Positions 6,932 to 13,956 of a stretch of DNA of 34,374 bases are shown here, one piece after another. The stretch is from Xanthobacteraceae bacterium (GTDB lineage Bacteria; Pseudomonadota; Alphaproteobacteria; Rhizobiales; Xanthobacteraceae). The stretch's first letter is position 1, and every line of letters starts with the position of its first letter. The notes below the pieces were generated by a model. It was not told where the DNA came from. It saw nothing but the letters and a program-made list of their open reading frames with translations, and searched no databases. The stretch lies in the NCBI GenBank assembly GCA_019241285.1, contig JAFAXD010000339.1:1-34374 (forward strand), in the 5' to 3' direction. The position numbers and the translations under genes are program-made.

Positions 6932-7654
6932 TCAGATCCCCAAATAGGCCTGGATGCGCGCGCTCTGGCTTGCCACGTCGGCGCGCGCAATCATGTCGAC
7001 GATACGACCGCGTTCCATCACGTAATGCCGGTCCGCCAGTCGCTGGGCGAAGCGGAAGTTCTGCTCGACCAGCAATATTGTGTAGCCATCCTGTTTCATC
7101 AGCTCGATCGCCTGCCGGATCTGCTGCACGATCACCGGCGCCAGACCTTCGGTCGGCTCGTCGAGCAGGAACAGGCGCGCGCCGGTGCGCAGAACGCGGG
7201 CGATCGCGAGCATCTGTTGCTCGCCGCCGGAAAGCCGCGTCCCCTGGCTGCGGCGCCGCTCGCGCAGGTTCGGGAAAAGCTTGAAGATTTCCTCAAGAGC
7301 CATTCCCCCCTCACCGACCCGCGGCGGCAGCAGCAAGTTCTCAGTCACGTCGAGCGTCGCGTAGATTCCGCGCTCTTCCGGCACATAACCGACGCCCAGC
7401 TTGGCAATGCGCTCGGGCGGATCCGCGATCACCTCGCGCCCCCACACGTTGATGGAGCCGGAACGCTTGTCCAGCAGGCCCATGATGGCGCGCAGAGTCG
7501 TCGTCTTGCCGGCGCCATTGCGGCCGATAATGGTGACCACCTCGCCGCGGGCGATCTGCAATGAGACGCCTTGCAGCACATGCGAGTCACCGTAGAGCCC
7601 GTGCAGGTCGGCGATCTTGAGGCACGAGCCGTTCTGTTGCGCGCTGTCACTCAT
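6932..7654 (-). CDS. livF: Branched-chain amino acid ABC transporter ATPase, LivF type
   Basis: 240 residues. Complete ABC ATPase: Walker A GRNGAGKT near residue 45, signature LSGGEQQMLAIARVL, Walker B LFLLDEPTEGLAP, and the switch histidine region replaced by ILLVEQNFRFA, as is normal for LivF. The conserved VGYVPEERGIYATLDVTENL Q-loop region is also typical. It forms the nucleotide-binding heterodimer with LivG. The start overlaps the end of livG by 8 bases, implying coupled translation. Confidence 0.92.
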   Translation of the reverse strand: MSDSAQQNGSCLKIADLHGLYGDSHVLQGVSLQIARGEVVTIIGRNGAGKTTTLRAIMGLLDKRSGSINVWGREVIADPPERIAKLGVGYVPEERGIYATLDVTENLLLPPRVGEGGMALEEIFKLFPNLRERRRSQGTRLSGGEQQMLAIARVLRTGARLFLLDEPTEGLAPVIVQQIRQAIELMKQDGYTILLVEQNFRFAQRLADRHYVMERGRIVDMIARADVASQSARIQAYLGI

Positions 7655-8426
7655 GATCGGACCCTAGATACGCCTCGACCACCGCGGGATCGCGCGAGAC
7701 CTCGCTGTAAGGTCCGTCGGCCAGGATCTCGCCGCGCGCCAAAACTGTGATGCGATCGGACAGATCGGCGACCACCGACAAATTGTGCTCGACCATTAAC
7801 ACCGTACGCGACGCCGCGCTCTTCCTGATCAACTCGGTGATGCGACCGATGTCTTCCTGTCCCAGCCCAGACATTGGTTCATCGAGCAACATCAGCTCCG
7901 GATCGAGCGCGAGCGTCGTGGCGATCTCCAACGCGCGCCGGCGCCCGTAGGAGAGCTCGATCGCCTTGCGCTCGGCCAAGGACTCAAGCCCGACCTCCGT
8001 CAGCAGCGCGCGAGCGCGGTCATTGAGCTCATCAAGGGCACGCTCCGAGCGCCAGAAGTAGAACCCGTCCGGCCGAAAGCGCTGCAACGCCACCCGTACG
8101 TTTTCCAGCACAGTCAGATTGGCGAACACGGCTGAGATCTGGAACGACCGCACCATGCCGAGCCGCGCCACGTCGGCCGGCTGCATCGGGGTGATGTCGA
8201 CCCCTTTGAAGAATACCCGGCCGCTGGTCGGGTTGAGAAATTTGGTCGCGAGATTGAAGACCGTCGTCTTGCCAGCCCCGTTGGGACCAATCAGGGCGTG
8301 AATGGTGCCGCGATGAATCTCAAGGCTCAAGTTCCGCACCGCCGTGAAGCCGCGGAACTCCTTGGTCAGGTTCTGCATGCGCAGCGTGACTTCGCTCGAC
8401 GCATCGCGCTGCGTTGTGGATGGCAT
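7647..8426 (-). CDS. livG: Branched-chain amino acid ABC transporter ATPase, LivG type
   Basis: 259 residues from the ATG at 8426, which lies 10 bases after the livK stop; the reading frame stays open for another 67 codons into livK, but that part is antisense-like low-complexity sequence. Walker A GPNGAGKT, a LivG-type degenerate signature LSYGRRRALEIATTLAL, Walker B LMLLDEPMSGL and switch histidine VLMVEHNLSVV are all present. The DITPMQPADVARLGMVRSFQ segment is the characteristic LivG insertion. It overlaps livF by 8 bases. Confidence 0.9.
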   Translation of the reverse strand: MPSTTQRDASSEVTLRMQNLTKEFRGFTAVRNLSLEIHRGTIHALIGPNGAGKTTVFNLATKFLNPTSGRVFFKGVDITPMQPADVARLGMVRSFQISAVFANLTVLENVRVALQRFRPDGFYFWRSERALDELNDRARALLTEVGLESLAERKAIELSYGRRRALEIATTLALDPELMLLDEPMSGLGQEDIGRITELIRKSAASRTVLMVEHNLSVVADLSDRITVLARGEILADGPYSEVSRDPAVVEAYLGSDHE

Positions 8427-8436
8427 GAGGACTAAC

Positions 8437-9639
8437 TTATTTCCCCGCCAGCGCCGGGCAGCCGCCGTCCGCGAGCGGACGAAACACCTTGTCGCCCGGA
8501 AGCTTGGCGATGACTTTGGATAGATCCCATTCGCCCTTCGATTCGGCCGGCGTCTTGATCTGCATGAGTGCGACGCTGTGCACCATACGCCCGTCGGGAC
8601 GCAGATAGCCGTCATCGGTGAACACATCGCGCACCGGCGTTTCGCGCATTTTCGCGATCACCACTTTGGGGTCGGTCGAGTTGGTGGCTTGCACGGCTTT
8701 CAGATAGTTCTTCACCGCCGAGTAGACGCCGACCTGGAACGAGCCGGGGGGCACCTTTCGCGCGGCCATGAACTTGTCGACCCAGGCCTTCGTCTCGGCA
8801 TCATCGCGCTGCACCCACGGCGTCACGTACCAAACGCCCTGCGCCGTATCGAGGCCCATGCCTTTGATGCCGGATGGCAGATCCACCCCGAACCCGACCA
8901 GCTTGGCGTTGACGCCAAACTCGCGAGCCGCCTTGATCGCGTTGTCGGTGTCAGGGCCACCGCTGTTGAGCGCGAGGACGTCCGGGTTCGCAGCCTTCGC
9001 CTGCAGGATGTATGACGAGAAGTCGGTGGTCCCGAGAGGGTGCTTTAGGCTGCCAACGACCGTTGCACCTTGTGCTTCCAGCGCGCGCCGCACGCCGGCT
9101 TCCATGGCAGCACCGAACGCATAATCGGCATTGAGCAAGAACCATTTCTTGCCGAGCTGCGGGACCGCAGCGCCGATCGCGGCGCCGAGCTCATAGGAGT
9201 CGTAGACCCAGTGTACGCTGTTGTCGGGCGCGCAGGCCTTGCCGGTGAAATCGGCCGATCCGGCGCCGGCGAGCAGAACCGCCTTGTTCTTTTGTTTGGC
9301 GATATCCAGCACGGCGAATGCCACAGCCGAATTCACGAGCTCCGCGATCGCGTCGACCTTGTCGACGTCGAACCAGCGGTTCGCGACCGCGGCGCCGAGG
9401 TCCGGTTTGTTCTGATGGTCACCCGCAAGAATTTCGATCGGTTTGCCGTTGATTTTGCCGCCGAACTCTTCGGCTGCCATCTTCGCAGCTTCCACAGAGC
9501 CGTTGCCTGCCCCGGCCTCATACATGCCCGACAAGTCCGTCAGAACGCCAATCTTCACTTTGTCGTTGGCAATTTCTGCGTACGCCGTCCCGCAGCCGAG
9601 GACCACCGCTGCAATTATCGCGATGCCGTAGGCCCGCAT
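8437..9639 (-). CDS. livK: ABC transporter periplasmic substrate-binding protein, LivK type
   Basis: 400 residues with a Sec signal peptide (MRAYGIAIIAAVVLGCGTAYA, cleavage after AYA). The mature protein begins EIANDKVKIGVLTDLSGMYE, the standard start of type I periplasmic binding proteins of the Leu/Ile/Val receptor family, and continues with GNGSVEAAKMAAEEFGG and later YAFGAAMEAGVRRALEAQGATVVG. The ATG at 9639 is preceded by AGGGAGGA and is preferred to an upstream TTG-type extension. It is the first gene of the importer operon and fixes its specificity; the pocket residues cannot be assigned to a ligand by eye. Confidence 0.9.
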   Translation of the reverse strand: MRAYGIAIIAAVVLGCGTAYAEIANDKVKIGVLTDLSGMYEAGAGNGSVEAAKMAAEEFGGKINGKPIEILAGDHQNKPDLGAAVANRWFDVDKVDAIAELVNSAVAFAVLDIAKQKNKAVLLAGAGSADFTGKACAPDNSVHWVYDSYELGAAIGAAVPQLGKKWFLLNADYAFGAAMEAGVRRALEAQGATVVGSLKHPLGTTDFSSYILQAKAANPDVLALNSGGPDTDNAIKAAREFGVNAKLVGFGVDLPSGIKGMGLDTAQGVWYVTPWVQRDDAETKAWVDKFMAARKVPPGSFQVGVYSAVKNYLKAVQATNSTDPKVVIAKMRETPVRDVFTDDGYLRPDGRMVHSVALMQIKTPAESKGEWDLSKVIAKLPGDKVFRPLADGGCPALAGK

Positions 9640-9676
9640 GGTATTTTCCTCCCTGAATCCCGATCGGGTCGTGATA

Positions 9677-10549
9677 ATGCGCGCAGCCCAAAGCAGCAAA
9701 TCGAATTTGGGGCTTCAGGGGGCGCGGAAACGAGCCGGCGCCCCCTGTTCGCGCCCACTCCCGGCAATTCTCGCAATAGCAGGAGCCCTTATATCCGTGC
9801 AGATTGCGGGCGCCGTGGAGTGCCCACTCAGCCCACAAAACGCCGGATCAGTTGCCTCCGTGACCGATGGCCGCACCTTCATCTTGGCTGATGGTCGCGC
9901 CGTCCGATTGGCGATGATTGAAGTCCCCGCGCTGCCTCCTCCCGGCGCCGCACCGCAACGTCAAACGGCAGCCGGTGAGCGTAGCCGCAAAGCGCTCGAG
10001 GAGTTGATCGGCGGACAGGATCTGCTGCTCGCGCAATTCGGGGCCGACCGGTTCGGACGCGTGCTCGCGCGCGCCTATCTTTCTGACAGCCGCGGACCTA
10101 AGGCTGTTGAAGTCAGCTTGCTTGCTGCCGGGCTCGCCTTCGTTTCGCCATACGCCGGGAACCACAACTGCGCGGCTGACCTGATTGCGGCTGAGCGCGC
10201 CGCACGCGGTGCCAAGCTTGGGCTCTGGGCGGATGCGGAATTTACAACCAGGAATGCCGATGACCCGGACGCTGTGCGCTTGGCGCGCGGCCGTTTCGCT
10301 ATTGTCGAGGGCAAAGTCGTCTCCGTGCGCGAAAGCGGCGCAACCATCTATGTCAACTTCGGGCGCCGCTGGGACCAGGATTTCACCGTCACGATCTCAA
10401 AACGAAACGAGCGTCTGTTTGCGGGGAGCGGACTCATGCCAAAGTCGCTCGCGGGACGCAGGGTAAGGATTCGCGGCGTGGTCGAAGAGCGCGGGGGTCC
10501 CTGGATCGAGGCCATCCTGCCAGGGCAGATTGAAATCGTGGATCGTTGA
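9677..10549 (+). CDS. Exported thermonuclease (SNase)-like protein
   Basis: 290 residues. A basic N-terminus and hydrophobic stretch (PLPAILAIAGALISVQIAGA) indicate export or membrane anchoring. The SNase-like fold follows: VTDGRTFILADGRAVRLAMIEVP, then FGADRFGRVLARAYL, with a C-terminal extension of about 100 residues. In staphylococcal nuclease the loop RLxGIDxPE carries catalytic Arg, Asp and Glu. Here it reads RLAMIEVPAL, keeping the Arg but with Glu for Asp and Ala where the general-base Glu is expected, so nuclease activity is doubtful. The gene diverges from livK, 37 bases away, and runs into the M48 protease gene nine bases downstream. Confidence 0.75.
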   Translation: MRAAQSSKSNLGLQGARKRAGAPCSRPLPAILAIAGALISVQIAGAVECPLSPQNAGSVASVTDGRTFILADGRAVRLAMIEVPALPPPGAAPQRQTAAGERSRKALEELIGGQDLLLAQFGADRFGRVLARAYLSDSRGPKAVEVSLLAAGLAFVSPYAGNHNCAADLIAAERAARGAKLGLWADAEFTTRNADDPDAVRLARGRFAIVEGKVVSVRESGATIYVNFGRRWDQDFTVTISKRNERLFAGSGLMPKSLAGRRVRIRGVVEERGGPWIEAILPGQIEIVDR

Positions 10550-10558
10550 GCCGCTGCG

Positions 10559-12019
10559 ATGAGCCTGCAGCATATCAAGCGCGCGCGTGTGTGGCTCGGG
10601 GCCGTCGTACTGACGCTTGCGCTGTCAGGATGCTCCAGTCTTGACCGAATCGAACATCAAATTCTGCTGCCGGGCCCGCTGGGCCAGAGCGCGAACGACG
10701 ATCCCGTCACGCGCGGACACAAGCGCATCCTCGCTGCGTATGGGGGGGCCTACGACAGCCCGCGGCTCGAGGCCTTGCTCGACAAGACGGTCGAGCGGCT
10801 GGTGGCGGCTTCCGAGCGGCCCGACCTCAAATACAAAGTCACGATCCTCAACTCGCCTGCCATCAACGCGTTTGCCCTGCCGACCGGGCAGCTCTACGTC
10901 ACGCGCGGCGTGATCACGTTGGCCAGCGACACATCCGAGCTAGCCTCCGTGATGGCGCACGAAATGGCGCATGTGATCGCCGACCACGCGTCGATGCGTG
11001 CTGATCAGGCACGCCAGGCAGAGATCGCAAGCCGGGTGGTGAGTGATGTTCTCAGCGACCCGTCGGTCGGGGCACTCGCACTGGCCAAATCAAAGATTGC
11101 GCTGGCAAGCTTCTCGCGCGGCCAGGAACTCGAAGCCGATGGCATTGGCATCGGGATCGCGACGCGCGCCGGCTATGATCCCTATGGGGCTGTTCGCTTT
11201 CTCGTTGCGATGGGCCACAACGCTGATCTCAAAGCCGGCCTGAACGGCTCGGACAAGCACGGCGTCGAACTGCTGGCGACCCATCCGGCCACGCCTGAAC
11301 GCATCAAAACCGCACAACTTAATGCGCGCCAATTTGCAGCCCAGGGAGGCGGCGAGCGCGACAAAGACGAGTATCTCAGCGCGCTCGATGGTTTGATCTA
11401 CGGCGATGATCCGAGCGAGGGTTTTGCCCGCGGACGCCGCTTTCTGCACCCTCGGTTCGGGTTCACCTTTGTGGTACCGGAGGGCTTCAGCATCGACAAC
11501 ACGGCGCAGGCGATCCTCGCGGTCAAGGACGGCGGCGCCGAAGCCCTGCGCGTTGACCGAGTGAGCGTCCCAGCTGAGCAAACGCTCGGCGCTTACCTCA
11601 CTTCAGGTTGGATTGAGAATCCAGACCCGACATCGGTGCGGGACCTGACCATCAGCGGATTTCCGGCAACCACGGCGACCGCCAAAGGGGAGGAGTGGAC
11701 GTATCGGCTTTACGCCGTGCGCTTCGGTAGCGACGTCATGCGCTTCATCTATACGGCAAAGCATATGACGCCGGCCGTCGATCAGTCATTTCGAACGTCA
11801 ATTGAGTCATTCCGCCGCCTCAGCGTCACGGAGATTGAGCAGGCCAAGCCCTTGCGGCTGAAGATTGTAACGGTCCGGCCTGGGGATACGATCGAGTCCA
11901 TGGCCCAGCACCGCATGGCCAGCCTCGATCACCCGGTCGAGCGCTTCCGTTTGCTCAACGGGCTTGGGCCAACAGACGCAATCAAACCCGGAGAGCGGGT
12001 CAAGGTCGTCGCGGAATAG
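10559..12019 (+). CDS. M48 family metalloprotease lipoprotein with C-terminal LysM-like domain
   Basis: 486 residues. The signal peptide ends in a lipobox (LALSGC, Cys25), so it should be a lipoprotein. HEMAH at residues 134-138 and the downstream ELEADGIGI supply the zinc ligands and catalytic Glu of M48 proteases. The C-terminal 60 residues (TVRPGDTIESMAQHR to LGPTDAIKPGERVKVV) resemble a LysM module, which would tether it to peptidoglycan. This matches BepA-like periplasmic quality-control proteases of outer-membrane assembly. The stop codon is followed directly by a short inverted repeat at 12019-12040. Confidence 0.88.
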   Translation: MSLQHIKRARVWLGAVVLTLALSGCSSLDRIEHQILLPGPLGQSANDDPVTRGHKRILAAYGGAYDSPRLEALLDKTVERLVAASERPDLKYKVTILNSPAINAFALPTGQLYVTRGVITLASDTSELASVMAHEMAHVIADHASMRADQARQAEIASRVVSDVLSDPSVGALALAKSKIALASFSRGQELEADGIGIGIATRAGYDPYGAVRFLVAMGHNADLKAGLNGSDKHGVELLATHPATPERIKTAQLNARQFAAQGGGERDKDEYLSALDGLIYGDDPSEGFARGRRFLHPRFGFTFVVPEGFSIDNTAQAILAVKDGGAEALRVDRVSVPAEQTLGAYLTSGWIENPDPTSVRDLTISGFPATTATAKGEEWTYRLYAVRFGSDVMRFIYTAKHMTPAVDQSFRTSIESFRRLSVTEIEQAKPLRLKIVTVRPGDTIESMAQHRMASLDHPVERFRLLNGLGPTDAIKPGERVKVVAE

Positions 12020-12053
12020 AGCGTCGACAAGGACACGCTCAAGCAAGCGAATT
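12019..12053. repeat. Shortened copy of the dispersed intergenic repeat
   Basis: GAGCGT (12019-12024) and ACGCTC (12035-12040) form a small hairpin beginning on the last base of the protease stop codon. The following AAGGACACGCTCAAGCAAGC stretch matches the tail of the repeat at 3118-3144 at 22 of 27 positions. The left arm and the CGGTTT centre of the fuller copy are missing. Confidence 0.45.
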
Positions 12054-12060
12054 AGGACGG

Positions 12061-12093
12061 ACAAAAAACAAAGGCCCGGCAGTGCCGGGCCTT
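12061..12093 (-). terminator. Intrinsic terminator of carD
   Basis: AAGGCCCGGC (12071-12080) and GCCGGGCCTT (12084-12093) form a perfect 10-bp stem with a 3-base loop. On the minus strand it is followed by TTTGTTTTTTGT, a strong U tract, 28 bases after the carD stop codon. On the plus strand the U tract is missing, though the stem may also help to end the protease transcript. Confidence 0.9.
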
Positions 12094-12120
12094 GTCACGC
12101 ATAAAGTGCGGGGGGGTTGA

Positions 12121-12684
12121 TCAGGCTGCTTCTTCTTCGACGATCTCGTCGGCCTTCGGTCCTCCACGGCGGGGGCCCTTGGCAAGAGCGGCCTCGATCT
12201 CCTTGATGGCCTCAGTTTCCGTAATCCGCTGCACGGCGGAGATCTCGCGCGACAGACGGTCGAGCGCGGCTTCGTAAAGCTGCCGCTCGCTGTAGGACTG
12301 CTCAGGCTGCGTGTCCGAGCGATAGAGATCGCGCACGACCTCGGAAATCGCAACGATATTGCCCGAGTTGATCTTGGCTTCGTATTCCTGGGCGCGGCGC
12401 GACCACATGGTCCGCTTGACCCGCGCGCGGCCCTTGAGAGTCTCAAGCGCGCGTTTGACCATCGGCTCCTCAGCGAGCTTGCGCATCCCAACCGCCGCAA
12501 CCTTGGTGGTGGGCACCCGCAGAGTCATCTTGTCCTTCACGAAGTTGATGACAAAGAGCTCAAGTTTGAGCCCAGCCACCTCCTGCTCTTCGATCGCCAC
12601 AATCTGACCCACCCCATGGGCCGGGTAAACGATGAATTCGTTGGTCTTGAACCCTTGCCGCTGGGTCGTCTTTTTTACGGTCAT
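12121..12684 (-). CDS. carD: CarD family transcriptional regulator (RNA polymerase-binding)
   Basis: 187 residues from the ATG at 12684. The CarD/TRCF-type RNA polymerase interaction domain opens with FKTNEFIVYPAHGVGQIVAI and continues to TLRVPTTKVAAVGMRKL; the helical DNA-contact domain includes RVKRTMWSRRAQEYEAKINSG and EQSYSERQLYEAALDRLSREI. CarD binds the beta subunit and stabilises open promoter complexes, notably at rRNA promoters. The frame stays open to a GTG at 12843, adding 53 very basic, Ser/Arg-rich residues. The ATG is preferred because it lies just before the conserved domain with AAGGAG upstream, but related proteins can carry basic N-terminal tails, so the longer form is possible. 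It has a terminator downstream and a promoter and leader ORF upstream. Confidence 0.9.
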   Translation of the reverse strand: MTVKKTTQRQGFKTNEFIVYPAHGVGQIVAIEEQEVAGLKLELFVINFVKDKMTLRVPTTKVAAVGMRKLAEEPMVKRALETLKGRARVKRTMWSRRAQEYEAKINSGNIVAISEVVRDLYRSDTQPEQSYSERQLYEAALDRLSREISAVQRITETEAIKEIEAALAKGPRRGGPKADEIVEEEAA

Positions 12685-12870
12685 TCCCTGCGCAACTCCT
12701 TGGCCTCCCGGCCTAGGGCCGATCGGCTTTGTGACGGAAGCCCCTCGCCGGCTATCCGCGCGAGAAGCGTTTGAAGTCCTGCGGCGCGCGGCCGAGGATA
12801 CCTTGATGGTCTTTTTGGACTTGTGACGCGTTTTTCCTGCCACTGTTATTCGCGTGCTGTGCGCACGCCC

Positions 12871-12957
12871 CTATTTAGACGGTTCCTCGGTAAAGCCCCC
12901 GTAAAAAATATGCTCCCCGGAGGGGAGCTGTCGGAGGTATTTGTGATTGTTGTTCAT
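12871..12957 (-). CDS. Possible 28-residue leader peptide upstream of carD
   Basis: A short ORF (MNNNHKYLRQLPSGEHIFYG, then GFTEEPSK) starts at 12957, within about two bases of the transcription start expected from the promoter at 12966-12993, so the message would be nearly leaderless. A terminator-like hairpin with a T6 run lies inside it. There is no similarity I recognise. Support is its fit to the promoter and its non-shadow location between genes; conservation would have to be tested. Confidence 0.35.
   Translation of the reverse strand: MNNNHKYLRQLPSGEHIFYGGFTEEPSK
12902..12928 (-). terminator. Terminator-like hairpin in the carD leader / downstream of fdxA
   Basis: On the minus strand GCTCCCC-TCC-GGGGAGC (12928 to 12912) is a perfect 7-bp stem with a 3-base loop, followed by ATATTTTTTAC. 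It could end fdxA transcripts (147 bases past the fdxA stop) or act as an attenuator in the carD leader, since a promoter lies between fdxA and the hairpin. Confidence 0.65.
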
Positions 12958-12965
12958 TCGCCGCA

Positions 12966-12993
12966 AATATAGCACATTTTCGGCTGAATTCAA
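12966..12993 (-). promoter_or_regulatory. Predicted sigma-70 promoter for the carD leader
   Basis: Minus strand: TTGAAT (12988-12993) and TATATT (12966-12971) with a 16-base spacer, in an AT-rich pocket between fdxA and carD. The expected transcription start is near 12959. Confidence 0.55.
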
Positions 12994-13074
12994 TGGTTTG
13001 CGGCGCGCAAATGGGGCGAACTTGCTACACTTCCGTATATGATCTCCCTGTGACAAATTGTACGTGAGGCTAAT

Positions 13075-13413
13075 CTAGTCGCCGCTACCCGGCTCCGAGG
13101 AAAAAAATTTCTCGAATTTGTTGGGGACTGCCTCAAACTCCTTGGCGTCCGCGGGCGGCTCTTTCTTGACCGTGATATTCGGCCAGGACTTGGCGAATTC
13201 CGCGTTGATCTCGAGCCATTTTTCAAGGCCAGGCTCAGTGTCCGGCTTGATCGCCTCGACCGGACATTCCGGCTCGCACACCCCGCAATCAATGCACTCG
13301 TCGGGGTGAATGACCAGCATGTTCTCGCCCTCGTAGAAGCAGTCGACGGGGCATACCTCCACGCAGTCCATATACTTGCACTTGATGCAACTCTCATTGA
13401 CGACGTAAGTCAT
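13075..13413 (-). CDS. fdxA: Ferredoxin FdxA (7Fe, 3Fe-4S/4Fe-4S)
   Basis: 112 residues beginning [30 protein letters not shown], diagnostic of FdxA-type seven-iron ferredoxins. The N-terminal cysteines (9, 17 and the distal 50) suit a [3Fe-4S] centre and [12 protein letters not shown] (from residue 40, with Cys21) a [4Fe-4S] centre. The C-terminal extension of about 50 residues, ending in [13 protein letters not shown], is normal for the family. It is a soluble low-potential electron carrier. The ATG at 13413 is preceded by GGAGCAGG; an upstream in-frame extension lacks family similarity. It follows the S4 protein and helicase genes on the same strand after a 218-base gap. Confidence 0.95.
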   Translation of the reverse strand: MTYVVNESCIKCKYMDCVEVCPVDCFYEGENMLVIHPDECIDCGVCEPECPVEAIKPDTEPGLEKWLEINAEFAKSWPNITVKKEPPADAKEFEAVPNKFEKFFSSEPGSGD

Positions 13414-13631
13414 TGCCTGCTCCGGCCGCCGAAACACGACCATTTCGGGTTGCCCACCGCGTGCGCTGAGAAAGTCGCCCTCGGTCGGATCCCAAGGGTG
13501 GCTTACAATTTCCGACCAGAACACGCGAAAAACCGAACCAACTGCCAGGAATTGGCCCGATCACGTGGGTGTCGCTGTAACGCAAGGATGCGGCGCGTGC
13601 AAGAGAAGCGCCGTTATCAACAATTGCCGGC

Positions 13632-13916
13632 TCACGCGCGCGGCGCCGGCGTCGATGACAGGTCTTCGTAGAGGCTCCGGGCGAGCTCAGCCCCGCCGCG
13701 GCGCTCGACAAACCGCAAAACCCTGAGGATGCGCACACCGTGGTCGAGGGCAATGGTCAGCACGTCGCCTGACTTGACCGTCCGGCTTGCCGCCTCGACG
13801 CGGACGCCGTTTCGCCGCACCAGTCCGGAGCTCGCCAATTCCATCGCGGCTGTCCGCGTGCGCACGACCCGCGCGTGCCAGAGCCACTTGTCGATACGCT
13901 GCTGAGTCTCGACCAA
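13632..13916 (-). CDS. S4-domain RNA-binding protein (HslR/Hsp15-like)
   Basis: 94 residues from a TTG at 13916; a GTG at 13931 is an alternative, giving five more residues. The protein is essentially one S4 domain: QRIDKWLWHARVVRTRTAAMELASSGLVRRNGVRVEAASRTVKSGDVLTIA, the fold found in ribosomal protein S4 and in Hsp15, which rescues stalled 50S subunits carrying nascent chains. It lies 40 bases after the helicase stop codon on the same strand and is likely co-transcribed with it, a pairing that points to RNA or ribosome processing. Confidence 0.86.
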   Translation of the reverse strand: MVETQQRIDKWLWHARVVRTRTAAMELASSGLVRRNGVRVEAASRTVKSGDVLTIALDHGVRILRVLRFVERRGGAELARSLYEDLSSTPAPRA

Positions 13917-13956
13917 GGCTACCCAGAACACCCAGGTGGACGCGCCGATTGCCGCA

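Noticed and set aside
5083-7564. Long plus-strand open frames antisense to the liv operon (for example 5083-5835, 5999-6775, 6806-7564)
   Set aside because: They lie opposite confidently identified transporter genes, have His/Asp/Arg-rich composition typical of antisense frames in GC-rich DNA, and show no recognisable domain.
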